64,000 nt of DNA from Ptiloglossa arizonensis (GCF_051014685.1 NC_135050.1:1240001-1304000), one strand, 5' to 3'. Positions 37,506 through 50,837 are shown, counted from the first letter of the stretch. Program-made: numbers and translations. The notes: generated from the letters alone by a model not told the origin.

Positions 37506-39276
37506 AATCGATGGTACCAGAAGCCTCTGGTCACGAGTGCAAGGGTTTTCGCCACGGAGAATACGCGATTCGCGAGATGGTCGTAATTTTCGCACCTCCA
37601 CGACGAATACAAGAAACATCGTTGAATTCTTCGGGCGTATCGTGGTCGCGCGATTCTTTTTCTCGTTTTGCCCGTAACACGTTGTTATGGAAGATACGTG
37701 CTCTTCGGCGCGAACGTGATTTTCGCACCACCCTGACGATTCACGTCGGGAAATACCTGACTGGATTCTCGGTCATGGCTCCGGCAATGAGTCAGGGTCT
37801 CGATACAGCTTCTACGTCATCGGATGTTACCCACGGGCCAATGACGACTCGCAACGCGTAGTAAATTTACGATCGAGCCGTCCAAGATTAGTTCGAAGGA
37901 TCTGCCTTACCATTTGATCCGTTTGACGTCACCAGGAATATTCTTAATGACTCGATTCGTGCAGCAGCGTGGAAGATTTGTCGTAAACATTGTCTTGTTT
38001 CTCTCCTCGGTATTTTTCTGTTCCGACTTGAATATCTTCAGTTGAATCTTTTCTCGTCAAATACGAACTCGATACAATTCACCGATCCGCGTTGAATTTT
38101 ACACTTGTTTTTCTTCTAGCTCGTATTTTCGAATAGAAATGCCACCTTTTTGGTTTCGGTGTCTCGTCCAGGGTCTCTGGAGCTGTTCGATTTTAATTTT
38201 TAAAAATATTCGCCAACGTTTCGTTATCCATACGAGACCTCCGATCGGCGTCAAATTTTGAGATTGGACACTAAATATAAAATAATCGTTAGCTTCGATT
38301 GTTCAATAGTTTACGAGATATCGATAAAAAGGAACCTTTCGCGAGTAGAGCCTTGTAATCCCTATTTTTAAGCGTGTAATTAGCAGACCTCGAATTTCCA
38401 GATGCTGTAACGTAAGAAGGTGGCAACACTTCGTGAACAATGTATTCCGTGATTCGTCATTTCCTCGGAGGAATAGTATGAATGGCAGGGAAATGAGACG
38501 AGATGATTGCGCGAGTCTATAATTGCTCGTGAGATACAAGCGACCATGGCTGTTTTGTACGAGAATTGTAAAGGCATTCCCGGTGTAGAGTTCTTAGCTG
38601 TGCATTCGTTCCTTCAAAGTGCACCGATTTTTTTTCCTGCAACGCGTTTCGTCTAATGCATCGCTGTTCGCTTTCTCTACTCTTCTTTGTTTATCTCTCA
38701 AGTATTCTTAACTCGAGGTGTCCGTAGTTGTCGGTAACGGTGAACATAAAATAATAAATTGTATCGTTTGATACCCAATGGCGTTCCAAAATCAAAGTGC
38801 CACTACCGATCTTCCTCTCCTCTGGAGTTTCGAAGGGTGATCGGTTGCAACGTTTCGAGTAACAACGTGTTTCCTCTCGTCGAGTCTCGTTCGTTTATTC
38901 GCATTGGTCGATTCGAGGGCCGACTCGATATTTATGGAAAGAAGTAACGTGACCGGAAAATCACTCGGTTCTTGGCCGTAAGATCGCGAGAAACGTTCGC
39001 GTGGTGATGATTGCAGGTGACCTAAATAGTAGCCGCAATGGCGCAGAAACGAGGTGCACGAACTTATTCTTGTTCCATGAGATTGACTGTCTCCTTTCCT
39101 ATAGGCCTGACGCAAAATAATCGACGACTTTACGGAAACTCTGGTGTTGTTAGTTTTGCCCTTTGGATCGTCGCTTGGACACTTTTCTGTATTTTCATTC
39201 AGTACGTTTCGTTTGAAAGAAGAATGGCGCGCTCTGATTTTTTTTCGGTGTCCTTAACCGGTGTTCTTAACTTTAA

Positions 39277-39326
39277 TAGGTCGTTGAATAAGTTTTATCG
39301 AACGAGAAAACTTATTAAACAATCTA
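39277..39326. mobile_element. 50-bp mariner-type palindrome
   Basis: TAGGTCGTTGAATAAGTTTT opposes the right end CTTATTAAACAATCTA. Same size and design as 8122-8171. Confidence 0.6.
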
Positions 39327-40241
39327 GTATGTTACGACGAGAGACCTTAAAAAATGCACAAGCTGGTCGTATGTATTATAATAGGAAAATTGTAATAATG
39401 CGATAGTTTAGTAGGAGTGAGACTATCGATTATCGAATTTTTTCCGGATTTTGGCCGTTTTGAATCACAGTATCGTGACGATCGTTTGGATCGAGTATTG
39501 TGGAATGAATTTGTACAGGGTGGACCGACTTGGACCGATCGATGTAAAATGCATACAACATTTGTAATTTTAATCATAAAAATATATAAATATAAATAGA
39601 TAAAAATTCATTAGAATTAAATTCTTCTATAATTCTTTCCAATCAAATTCTTTCCAATCTATGGAAAAGAAAAGGGAATAATAATAATAATTATATTAAA
39701 AAGATGGCGGAACAAGAACTCATTTACAATTTCGATTGTAAGTAATAGACGATAAGATCTAGTAATAGACGCACCGATATCGAAATATCACATCACTGAT
39801 TCATCGAGAACCAGCAAATTAGGTCGACCTGCTGTTCTGTCTTCACTGCGATTAATAGAAAGATATTTTATCGATTTTATTTCACCAACTGCTAACAAAG
39901 AAAAACCAACACGAAAATGTGTTGTGCGTTGTTCAAAACGAACCAATGGAAAGAAAGTTAGAAGTAGAAATCAAATATTGTTGTTCAGACTCCGATGTAG
40001 GTCTTTGTATCTCGAACTTCAAAGTTTACCGCACAAGAAGTTATTATTAAAACGGTGCGCGTGAAACATAATTTTTTACATTTTATATCATAGGTAAAAC
40101 AAATTTAGACAGTAAAAAATGTAGACAGTTTTTTTGGTAAATTGCATAAATTTATCGAGATAAAAGTTTCAACCGTTAAAGGATTGAAACTTGACACTTT
40201 GTCTACAATATCGTGTCAGACTCCTGATAAGGAAATTCAAA

Positions 40242-40436
40242 ACACGAGAATCATGGTTAAATCTTGTTCACATTCGTACGTTCGAATATATTTTCTTAAA
40301 AATATTAATAAGAAACTCTTATACGATGTCTTCTGAGAGAGAATTTAGTCTTCTAAGAGAGTTGTGACACATGCGACCGACCTTGCTGTTGATTATGACA
40401 CGCGTTATGGAAATTTAAATCGTACGGCAAAGCCTC
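40242..40436 (+). repeat. Dispersed repeat with unoccupied MITE site
   Basis: Homologous to 2944-3362 but without the 234-bp insert. The site reads GTTCGAATATATTTTCTT here, with a single TA where the other copy has a TA-flanked element. Confidence 0.75.
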
Positions 40437-41932
40437 AACAAAGAAGCATTCGATCGCGTTCAGTACTATTTACTATAATACTTTCCATCGAACGATTATT
40501 AATATACGAAATATCGAGAGTTTATTCGAATTATTGGTAAATTTTCGTAAAAGGATATTTAAATGTACACGTAGAAAGCGAGCAAATTAACAGACTCGAA
40601 ACGATTCATTCGAATCGAGAAGAAGAATCAGGATAGATTTCAATTATTTTACATAAATACGTTACGTATAATTTTAGAGAAGAATTTAGCGCACTAAAAT
40701 AAGAAAAAATGCTACAATTGATTTTGTATCGTTCTGAACGTTTTATCGTGCACCTCTAGATTCGCTGGCAACGCTCACGAATATGCAGTCGGAGCACCTC
40801 GACGTTATCTATCGGTGTGTTGTAAAGCAAAGACTTTAGGTATCCCCGCAAATAGAAATCTATGCGTACCGGTGTCATCGAGAGAATGCATCGAACTGGT
40901 TCAAGCACGTTACAAACTAGTGTTTACATAACAGACAGCAAGGACGCAGACAAGACGAGAAACGTTTTACTTACAAACGATCGAAGGAAAAGTAATTCGT
41001 TTTTTATACGAATTACTGGAAGACTAAAGCGATTCTAACTAGAAAACAAAGTCGTAGAGGTCGTATATTTATACGAACTTTTCTGCTCGAATTCGTCTCT
41101 GAGGTTGCGTTCACGTGTTTAGTAACAACGTGTGTAAGATTTGCGTTGAACGTTATTGGCCGTAAGAGTAACAAAGACGCGATAAATAATGAAGCAAACA
41201 GGAAAACAAATTATAATTACGTAAAGGAAAACAACGAAGCTCTCGTTCGTACCTGTAAACTATTTGTATAATTGAAAATAGTTCCCGAAGAGAATCTACG
41301 GTAAGGATTAAAAATAGACACGAATAAACTTTGCTCTTTTATCCTCGTGTAAGATTTATTGCTAAATTCGATCACAATTATTCCGAGAAAGGAATCATTT
41401 AAACGGAATTATCTATTTTATTTCTACATGTTTCTCGATCGCTATATCGAAAATATAATTATAATTTCGGTTCAATGGTTATAGTTTTTTTTCGATATCA
41501 TGGAAAACGACTCTCTAACTAGCGAGACGAATCGATCAACGTAAAAACGCATCGTTGAAAATGTCTACGAATCTGCAATTAATTTATGCTTAAAATCGAG
41601 GTTGCTATCGGTATCGAATGACTATTATTTCTTAAAATAGGGAAGCTCGACTAAATACAACCGACAGGTAGAGTATACTGTCCGACACAGGTCGTACGAT
41701 GCTTATACCTCGACCATAAGGGTAGTTCGTGTAGAATGTCGTATAACTATCGTATAATTTTATACTTCCGTACCGAGTATAGACGTCTCGATTCAAAAGG
41801 TTGCAAAATTTTATTCAAGCGGAATAATTTTCAAACTGCGTGAAAATACGATCATCGTGCGATTCAACAGTCTCCTCCTGCGCTAAAGGTATACATACAT
41901 ATGCGTTTTATCTCTCTCTCGTTCGTCACATG

Positions 41933-41972
41933 CACGTGAATCGTTGCGTGTCGCTCACTCGTCCCGCACGTG
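41933..41972. promoter_or_regulatory. Paired CACGTG E-boxes in cwo intron
   Basis: Perfect CACGTG palindromes lie at 41933-41938 and 41967-41972, 34 bp apart start to start. In insects CLK/CYC and Cwo itself bind E-boxes. Occupancy here is inference. Confidence 0.3.
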
Positions 41973-42222
41973 ATGCCATCTAGTCACCAATTGGTTAAAT
42001 TCTACAGTTGGTTTCCTTCAACAAAATTGCGATTACTAAGAATTCTTTTACGTTATCGTTCCCTTCGTACGAAAATCAATGGAAAAAAAATAGCGATGAC
42101 TGGACAGTTAGATATGTTCCTGCGATACATTTATCGCTTGAAAAAGTCAGAGAAACGAATAGTAACGGGAGTCATGCTTCTTCGATAAAGAAGAGATATT
42201 CAGTTACTGGATTTCGATCGAT

Positions 42223-42475
42223 GATTAATCGCGATGTTATTTTTCAACGCAACGCATCGAGTAAAATTAAGCGGATATTCGTATTTTTCTGGCAAGAAAA
42301 ATTAATGGACGATTAATCGTAACGTTATTTTTTAACGCGATACATCGATTAAAATTAAGGGGGATATTTGCATTTTCCTGATCGGTGAAATTAATGGACG
42401 ATTAATCGTAACGTTGGTTTTTAACGCAACACATTGATTAAACTTGAGTGGATATTCGTCTTTTTCTGGTCGTAA
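42223..42475. repeat. Tandem array, 88-bp unit, three copies
   Basis: GATTAATCG starts at 42223, 42311 and 42400, giving 88-89-bp periods. Each unit continues with AACGTTATTTTTTAACG-like and GGATATT(C/T)G blocks. Confidence 0.85.
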
Positions 42476-43915
42476 GAAATGCTTTTTTCCTTCGTATCTT
42501 TTTATAAGTTTATACTGTTTGGAATACGCGTGTGAAATATTATACCGAAATTCAAAATACGAACGAAATTATCAACGCCCTCGAAACACACATACATTGA
42601 AGTTCTTTTGGTCGTTTCTTAGATTAATTTTTACTCGCGTAGTCAGCGTATAAATAACATTTTATGTTTTTTACGCGTGTATTTGTGCGTTCTTAAACCG
42701 AAATCGAGGATCCTTCTATCACCGATAAGATTAAGTAACACAGTTTTACAAGTATCACCGTAGAAAACGGTACAAAAAACTTCGAACGCATTTTTCTTTT
42801 GTTTGCACCAACAGATGAAAATTGACAAATATCACTCAAGAATGGATACTTGTCGCGATTTCATCCGCCATTTCGTTTAATCTCGCTTTTTGTAACGTTT
42901 CTGATACCTGCTATAAATACCACTCTGTAGATTAAAAATCATTCTCAATTATATATTTCTGACCACCAGTACGAGTGTTATCATGGAACGAGGCAAACGT
43001 AAACACGGTTTACGTTTTTACACGTAACTTTTTAAACATCGATGCTTTCGTCGTACAAAAATTCGTGCGTCTTTTTCAACGATTTTCAATACGTAAAATT
43101 ATTGATCGAAATATAGTGTATATACTTGTTTTCTCTAAAAAAAAAAAAAAAACAATTGCGATTACCTATTTCTGGCCCGAGAGAGAAAGAAGAAACGAAT
43201 CGGTGTATTTTGTTTGTTTTCCTTTGCAACGTATCGTTTGTAACCACGTTCCTCGATAATAGAGCATAGCGCGTCTGTGCGTTTCCTATCTTTTCGCCCG
43301 CAGTGCCTCCTACTATTCCTTATCGAGATACAAAAGGGGAATTCGTTTTCTCTGGTCGCATGTATCGTCTGAGTTTTATTACGAGGCAACGGAGCGTCAC
43401 GAGGGCTTGACGTAGACGTAACGATTATCATGAGCTTTCTGCGAATGGGACGCAAGTGCGCCGTTATGGGATATCGTCTTGGACTTCGCGCGGTGCCATT
43501 AACGAAGTCGATAACGGAGCTTTCTCGATAACCGATCGGAGATTAATCATATTATGGACGACACGATACAGAAACGAGCGAAGGCGGTTTCGATTCTGGA
43601 AAATAGTGCTCGTTAGTTTGGACTTTAACACAAGTTATCGCGTGTTTCTTCGCGTCGTCGTGTCCAATAACAGCGAATCGTAAATTGCTGGTGTTGTTAT
43701 ACCGTTGACGCTACCACGAAGGTTCACCTTCGTTTCTTACGATGAGCAATATCGATAGGACGGGCCTATATTTGGTCCGAGATGACACAATCGTGGAGAC
43801 AGAGTACGTCGAAGGACCATTGTCGAACGAATCTACGGAATATTTCATTATCGATCGATGGGATAATTAATAGCCGCGAAATTTCTACGTTCGTGGAGGA
43901 TAGTTATGGTATTTG

Positions 43916-43970
43916 CACGTGACAGGAATAGTACGTACGATTGCGTCAGGGTTGTGGAAAACAGCACGTG
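43916..43970. promoter_or_regulatory. Paired CACGTG E-boxes in cwo intron
   Basis: CACGTG occurs at 43916-43921 and 43965-43970, 49 bp apart. Same reasoning and same caution as for the pair at 41933. Confidence 0.25.
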
Positions 43971-44214
43971 TTTATTCACAGTACACCATCTGTAATCAGC
44001 GCGGTCACATGTTTGTTCTCATAAGCGTACCTTACACAGTCAACGTGATCATTCGTCGGCCAGGGACTTCGGGTAGACGATGTTCTAGAATTAGACGACC
44101 TTCGCGAAAAGGGATACTCGGTGACGACGGCAGAGAAGTATAGTAATATATTTCGCGGAGAATCGTTCTCCCGCTTCGGCGATTACGCGCCTTAATCGCC
44201 GATCAGAGGTGTTC

Positions 44215-44830
44215 GAATACTCGGATGAAACGAACCGAGTTATAATCGGTGCGAATAGTCGAACCGATTCGAGTTGCTCGAAAGAACCGATCGATTAGGA
44301 TTGAATCGAGTAGCTCGGAAGAATCGATTCATTGGGATCGAAACGAGTAGTTCAAATTGACACGAGTGTCTCGAAAGAACCGAAAAGCTCGAATTGAAAC
44401 GAGTAGCTCGAAAGAACCGAGCGTCTGAGAAGAAGCTGTTCAGATATTTGTTTTTTATTTTTTTTATTTTATCTTATTTCATTTATTCGTGTAGGGATTG
44501 CACTCTTTGGTAAACGAAAATACGGAAAAGTTATACAGAACCGTCGTAGGAAGCTAACAGTTGCGTAATATTTATTTCTAAAAGTAATAGTAGAAACGGA
44601 AGAATTTTAAATATACACACAATTTCAATTATAAAAACCATAAGCACAATTATTGTGCTCAGTTCGAGGGATTCGTTCGAGTTATTCGTTTCGATTCGAA
44701 CCACTCGCTTCAATTCGAACTACTCGATATTTTCAAGTCGCTTGGTTTTTTTTTTTTCGAACTGCTCGATCCTTCGAGTTCTCTCAAGGAGTTTCTCTCT
44801 TGAATTTCGAGTTACTCGAATATTCGAGTG
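44215..44830. repeat. Foldback-like locus 2: opposed minisatellite arms
   Basis: GAGTAGCTCGAAAGAACCGA-type units run from about 44215 to 44430. After a ~220-bp A/T-rich spacer, reverse-complement units (TTCGAACTGCTCGATCC and others) run from about 44665 to 44830. The motif and layout match locus 1 at 17155-17860, but the spacer is unrelated. Confidence 0.6.
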
Positions 44831-45294
44831 TCCAAACACTTTCACGTCGATGGAATCACAGATCGATATTCGACGAGTGCTCGAGCCACTTGCCCGAACA
44901 CGAGGTGTTTGGACTCTCCGCGTCTGTTCCTCCTCGCTCTTGACCGAATTTTAATTTCATCGGCTCGTGACACAGTTCCATCGCGCACGATTTGTGTTTT
45001 TCATCGATGCCTCGTTCATCGTCAATGTTGCGTGAACTCTTTCGTGTGTTGGCAAAGCGGAAAACATGTTTTGCAATAATTCTTAAAATCTACGCTTACG
45101 ATGTCGCGACGACGCCTTGCTTCGTACTTCAATCTGTTTATTTAAGTTTCTTCGCATAACAGTGCCGTTGCCCACTGGATAAAGTTTCTTCGATCTTCGA
45201 TCTTCGATTTCACTTCTCACGGAACTTTTATTCGGACGTTTTGTACAGTCGTATCCGGATAACGGTTACGGAACATTCGCAGCAAATTATAGAA

Positions 45295-46361
45295 CAGTGT
45301 TTTTCAAAGTATGGAGAGCAAACACTAAGGTGAGTGTCTTACGACCCAAGGGGACCGTGAAAAAATGTGTTTAATCCAGAAAAACGTGGATATCGCTGTT
45401 TCCCGTCGATATTGGGTCGACGTATTAATTATCGAAAAATTTGTACCGTATTTTTATGCAAACTTATTATAATAGAATTTGAGTAAATTATAATTGTACA
45501 ATTGTACAATTTAGAAACATTGGAACTACTAAGAAAAAGTCTCAGGTATAGAAATTTTTTTTTCCAAGGAGGGTGTCTCTTAAAACATTCGCAAATTCTT
45601 TGTACAGAACGATAAAGAAAAGTTTTTCCACGATATTGTCATTATGTGATACGTGAAAAAATGTTTCGGTCCAAGTTTCTCAAAGTTCGAAATAATTACA
45701 AATTATTAACGATCCATCGTGTAATTTATACTGTATACAGAAAATTGTATTACCTCTAATTCGAAGATTGGTGAAGCGATTAAGAATTTTGTAACAGAAA
45801 AGATTCTTGTAAAATTTGTTCGCAAAGCTCAAAAATTCTCTTATCATCTAATTATATTTCTTTTCCGCAATAAATTGCACCATCGTGAATACTCGTAGCT
45901 ACAGAGTGGTTACTATAGCTATTAGATATAAGATGATTATCGAAAATTTTACCTCTTAATCACCTTTCAATAATGGACGGTAATTTGCCCATCGAAGCTT
46001 AAACCGCGTAGACTTCTCGGAAAGTTAAAATTCTTCGCGGTTGCGGAATATTTTTAAAAGCGTAAAGTACGTTTTTAATTATCTTAAAATATCAGAATGT
46101 CGTATCCTTGTATCAAAACTATACGCTTACAACGATAATCGGTATAAATTAAATTATTTTCCCCCGTCGAGAATACCGGTTCCCAAAATTGTTACCGCAC
46201 CGCGTACGATTGAATTTGTAACGCCTATAGATAAGATAAAGAAAAATTTTATTCTGTTAATAACAATAAACAATTATTATTAAATATATTACCAAAGCTA
46301 AGTACCGTTAATTTATATTTACGAAAAGGAGCCGCGAGTGATAACAATTTGAGAACCCCTG
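45295..46361 (+). mobile_element. hAT-like non-autonomous transposon remnant
   Basis: The left end CAGTGTTTTTCAAAGTATGG and the right end, read inward CAGGGGTTCTCAAATTG, are imperfect inverted repeats typical of hAT elements. The GGAGCCGCGAGTGATAACA block before the right end also fits hAT-type ends. I see no clear 8-bp target duplication, so the two ends may not belong to one insertion. The 80-codon frame at 46041-46283 shows no transposase motif. Confidence 0.55.
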
Positions 46362-47164
46362 TGCGTCGGGGGTGAATTTTACTCGCTCGTGAATAGGTAA
46401 AAAGTAACTATCCGTAAACTGGCATTCTTTCCGCGAGTAAAACGGATTTCGCTCGGAAAGAACGTTAGTTAGCGCAGTACGAAGGGATTTTTACGTACCG
46501 TTAAAATTCTGTGCCAATGGACGACGAAGGGAGTGTGCGTTTCTCTAGTACATCTCAAGGACACGAGAAGTAGAAAAAAAAAATGGCGAGAAAAATAAGC
46601 GGGAAAGTTTTCGATTTAACGGGTAAGAACGCGATTATGATTCCTTCACCGTAGGAAAGTAGCGACGAGAAAGATGATTTTCTTTCCTCGCGAAAAGAAT
46701 AGCTAGATAACGATGTGTACGAATCTTTTCAACAGTGTGTAGTTGGAAAAGGAAAGGAGAGGCGAGGTGAGGCGAGGGGAGGCGAGGCGAGACGGACGGC
46801 TCTGGTTTGTTATTGTCAGCGGTGGTGAAGCTGCTGGATCCGGTGATGCCCGGTTATCGTATGAAAAACACTGGTGGGGCCACCGCGGTCAACCGTTTGC
46901 CAATAAACTCCGGTCACAACACAGGCTTCGATGTCAGCCGCAAAAATCTATCCGGTCCGGTTATATCCGGAATACCGATAACTCGACTCCGTTAAAGCGG
47001 TTCCCCAGCAATTTTTCGCGATCCGGCTCCTTTCCCGGATTGCTCGTCTGCTCGCGTCTCGTGGAACGAGCTTCGATATCGAGGGTCAACGAGCAGCGTC
47101 GATTACAGTTCCGAAGCCGCGAGCGTAACGAGAACGTTCGTTCCTTGTCTGACGTCCGAGTCAA

Positions 47165-47570
47165 CACGTACACAGCTCCGTTTACAAGCGCGAATACTGT
47201 ACTCGAATGTGCAGAAACTTTCGTTGATTATCATGACAGAAAATAAATAAACCTTCGTTTCGGAACTGTACCCATTATTATCTTTGAGATACAGGTTGTA
47301 TAAATGTCGCTTGAAAATTGAAACGAGTATAAATATTATAATAGTATAATATCATAAGCAAAAAGATCATAAATACTCGAACGATTGCATTGGCGAAGGC
47401 GGGACGTTTATAGTCTCCGCTTACAAGTGCGAACACTGTACTCGAATGTGCAGAAAGTTTCGTCGATTATCGTGGCAGTAAATATTCTACCTTCGTGTCT
47501 GAATTATGTGCATTATTATTTTCGTTATCCTACCTTCTCTTTTCAATTATGTGCATTATTGTCTTTGAGA
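47165..47570. repeat. Direct duplication, ~236-bp offset
   Basis: The block GTACTCGAATGTGCAGAAA with 60-100 bp of flanking homology appears at about 47196 and again at about 47438. The second copy contains a further small internal repeat of TTATGTGCATTATT. Confidence 0.75.
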
Positions 47571-48741
47571 TATAAGACTTATCGTTGTAAAAAAGTATTT
47601 AATATAATCGTAGAGGCGATATTTATTGAATCGAAACGTTAAAAGTGGTTAGAAGACTTTACTTCGTAATAATGCTTCGTCATTGTCGGATACTAACGCG
47701 TTTATCCAACCGTGTTTGCAATGACTACTAAGTTTTGAACTTAACAAAAAAGTTAATTATCGTTTAGATTTTTATAACAGTGAAAATACGCTGACGCTGA
47801 ATAAATGAAATTGAAATGCAGGTAAAAGAATTTCTTAATATTCATATTTATTGTATTATAGAAGTATAAGTTTTTGATTATCGATATTCCAAATACCCTC
47901 TTTCCAATGCATGTAGATTAGGTAAACGCGTTAAAATAATTTCACGTACCGAAACGTACAAAGTTAGACAGAATTTTTATTATTAGAAAGTTATACACGA
48001 ATATCACCGTACAACAATTTAATTAACACTTTCACTGTTTCATTAGCGAGAAGTAACGGTCTCTGTGCTGAATTAATTTCACAATTCATTTTTGAATAAT
48101 TCTACTTATTATAAATAAATGTAAAAATTAAATAAAGTATAAGAAATATTGAAAAATTGTCCAGAAAAATCGAAAAGTTCGTTTACCTGGAGTTTTTTTC
48201 AACTTGGATATCGAGCATGATATAATTGCCCACGTTTCAATATACTCGAGTACAGCAATCGGAAAGTTAAGAAGAATTTAATTCGCAAATACAGTTTCAA
48301 AATGTATCAAGAGAATAATATTTCTATGACTCGTTGGAAGGTGAAGTTCGAGAAACACTGGTTTCGATCAACTATTCTTGTTTGAAACTATAACCAAAAA
48401 CCGTAAGGACCACTGCCTGCACACACGATACGCAGCGAGAAATAGTTCGATCGAAAATGTTTGGTTATGTTCCATGCCCGACTCACACACAGACACGTAC
48501 ACACTCGACGAGGCGTAATTTTTTGTGCGAACGGCAGCGCGTCACGCGGGCAGTGGTCACTCTCGAATGCGAGTATCTGGTTCAAGGCAGTGCTGTACGC
48601 TGTTTGCATAGAAAAATACGTGCTACCGGCGGCCGTCTGAATTTTTCCTCGGTAACGATGAATATATAGTCTCGCAGGGAGAGAGAAAAATACCGCGGCA
48701 GATAATTCCTGAGTAGGCTTCCTCGACGAAACGTGTTTCCT

Positions 48742-48779
48742 CACGTGTTGGGCGTTATGCATCGCGTTTACAACACGTG
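48742..48779. promoter_or_regulatory. cwo: Tandem CACGTG E-boxes upstream of proximal cwo exon
   Basis: CACGTG lies at 48742-48747 and 48774-48779, 32 bp apart and about 480-510 bp before the ATG at 49253. In Drosophila, cwo is activated by CLK/CYC through E-boxes, and Cwo competes at such sites. A closely spaced pair here is a plausible clock input for a promoter serving exon 49253-49369. The transcription start was not located. Confidence 0.45.
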
Positions 48780-49252
48780 ATAGCGCGGCGTCATCGCCGA
48801 GCGACATCTCCCTCCTTGTTAAAGGAACGTAAGCGCCGCCACCCGTGGATCGCAGTCTTGGCTGTGCCATATCGAAGCACGCACAGGATTACGAGAGCGT
48901 CCGCTGTTTCGCGCGACATCGTCCACAACGCGCATCGTCGCACGAATCGCATTGTTCCGCGCCGTGAACAGTCTCGAGTAACGAGTTCCCGTTTGCGAAT
49001 ACCGCTGTCAATCGTTTTGAGAACAGCGTAAACGACACTTGGTCGTATTTCCACTAAATAGACTGATTCGAAGTCAACAGAGAAGAGACTATTATCCTAT
49101 TGTCGTTTGGTGTGTCCAAAGTATAGTTTCAACGGGACACACACCACGCGTATAGCAAGCACCGTCGGGCGCGACACTCGCAGGAAAAAGGAGGAACAAT
49201 AAAGGCGCGTTCGCCTTCATTTTTTCTCGCGTGTTTCGGTAGTCGAAGCACG

Positions 49253-49369
49253 ATGGTGACGCATAGCATGGACAATATTTTGAATATGCAATATTACCCA
49301 ACGAACAGTCACGTAGATGCGGCAGTGCACTCGCCGCCAATGAGGAAGAGGCGCTGTTTGAATAAAGAG
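49253..49369 (+). CDS. cwo: cwo proximal alternative first coding exon
   Basis: This encodes 39 residues beginning MVTHSMDNILNMQYYP and ending KRRCLNKE, followed by donor GAG/GTGATA at 49370. The ATG context is ACGATGG, with A at -3 and G at +4. The exon ends in phase 0, exactly compatible with the acceptor of the bHLH exon at 50838, so the protein would read CLNKE then QDPMSHR. The proposed intron is 1468 bp. If the frame is used, this gives a 371-residue Cwo whose N-terminus is unrelated to that of the distal exon. The donor is weaker than that of the distal exon. RNA evidence would settle usage. Confidence 0.72.
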
Positions 49370-50837
49370 GTGATACTTTCTTTCCTATTTGGTGCAACCG
49401 GGTTTTCAGAGAAATACGTTCATCGGAATTCGTGGAATATGCTGTTCCGTGTTATCATCGAGCGAGAAATTGATTTTTTTCTCGAACCTCTCGATGGACG
49501 AATAATCGTTCGTGTTTTAATTCGTGGAAGCCTTTCGATTTTAAATGGTCGTCAATTTGGTTAAATATTGGCGATCCTTCGAAGCTGGAATGCGACGCAA
49601 AACACTGTCCGGCGAACGCGCGATATTAATATTAATAAAATTTATCTAATTATTCGAATGTGATTTTTACAACGCTTCGATAGAGTTGCTGCTGTGTCCC
49701 CCGCAGAGTATATTGTTATACATGTTCACGACAACGCTGCGGTGTTAATAAGTTGACAAAGCATTGATTCGACGTTATTAAGAAATTGTTAACTGGTTAA
49801 AGTGTTTAGGGTATCGTTAAGAAAGTGATTGAGTGATCGCGAAGCCGATATAAGAACCGAATGCGAAGAGAATATTTTTCAGCTTTCATCGATGAATCTG
49901 CGCATCTGGACGAGTGGAAATTTATTATCAAAAGCTGCTTTGAAACGAAAGTTCAAGATTTCTTATTTCTACGTCTTCTATCGGACAAATGGATGAAACG
50001 TTTCGAATTTTCTTTCAGGAAAGTGACTGAAGTTTCGATCAATTAGGTTCGTGCTGTGCATATGTAGGGGCAAATGCATACAAAATGCGTCATTGATGTG
50101 TATACACTAACGGGAGACAGAGTGGAGGAAGCGCTTTGCTGCTCGAAAGAACAGCGCGCAATCTGATTGGCCAAATCTTTAACAATATTTTACAAAGAAA
50201 CGGTTCGTCCGCGACGCATGGTTCCTTTTGACCTTTTTATCCTCCGTTTGAATAGATTGCGTAGAAATGAAAAAAAAAGTTGATCTTTCGTTGCAAATGT
50301 TTCTTTACGCTCTGTACATCTAATCGTATGAAAAATAAATTCGAAGAGTTAATGCAGAAAATGTGTTATTCTATTTTAAACTCTACTCGCGATATAATTA
50401 CGTTATATTGTTTGAAAGAGTAATTTTGAAAATACTAAGTGTTTTCGATGTAATGAAACGTCGAAATAATGAAGAAAGAGTTCGAAATTTCGGTTACACA
50501 ATACAGTCGTTCGCGAGTTATAGTTTTGTGTGTTGGAATGCATAGATATAACTTTCACTCTTCTAGATCCGCCCACATAACTCGATCGTAAAAACCTAAT
50601 TATAGTTGCGTTCGTGGTTAAGGTAGAGTGAATTAAAACTACTACTAAATGAAATCGTCCCGACCATTGTTTTTCCATCGGTGTCGAAAAAAAGAATGAA
50701 AAATAAATCGTTGTCCGAAATCGTTGTTATCCAAATAAATTTATGTTTCGAAATAACATGTACGCGATGCTTTCTAAGTGTTTCGCGATGGTACCTGTCG
50801 GTCGTTGTTTAACACGGTGTTTTTCATTATGTTGCAG

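Larger units (their letters stand above)
20809..50837 (+). other. cwo: Long first intron of cwo (distal isoform)
   Basis: This ~30-kb stretch runs from the GTGAGT donor to the TGTTGCAG acceptor. It contains the proximal first exon (49253-49369) and the repeats and E-box pairs listed separately. In the parts between them (20.8-24.2, 24.6-27.4, 31.9-33.2, 37.5-39.2, 40.4-41.9 and 49.4-50.8 kb) I see no supported gene. The 22.9-27.4 kb part is richer in CG than its surroundings but shows no gene-like frame. A purine-rich GAGGCGAG stretch lies near 46755-46795. Confidence 0.6.

Noticed and set aside
46743..47246. 167-codon plus-strand frame beginning with a RGEVRRGEARR tract
   Set aside because: It starts in a purine-rich simple repeat and runs into a duplicated non-coding block (47165 onward); no domain is recognised.
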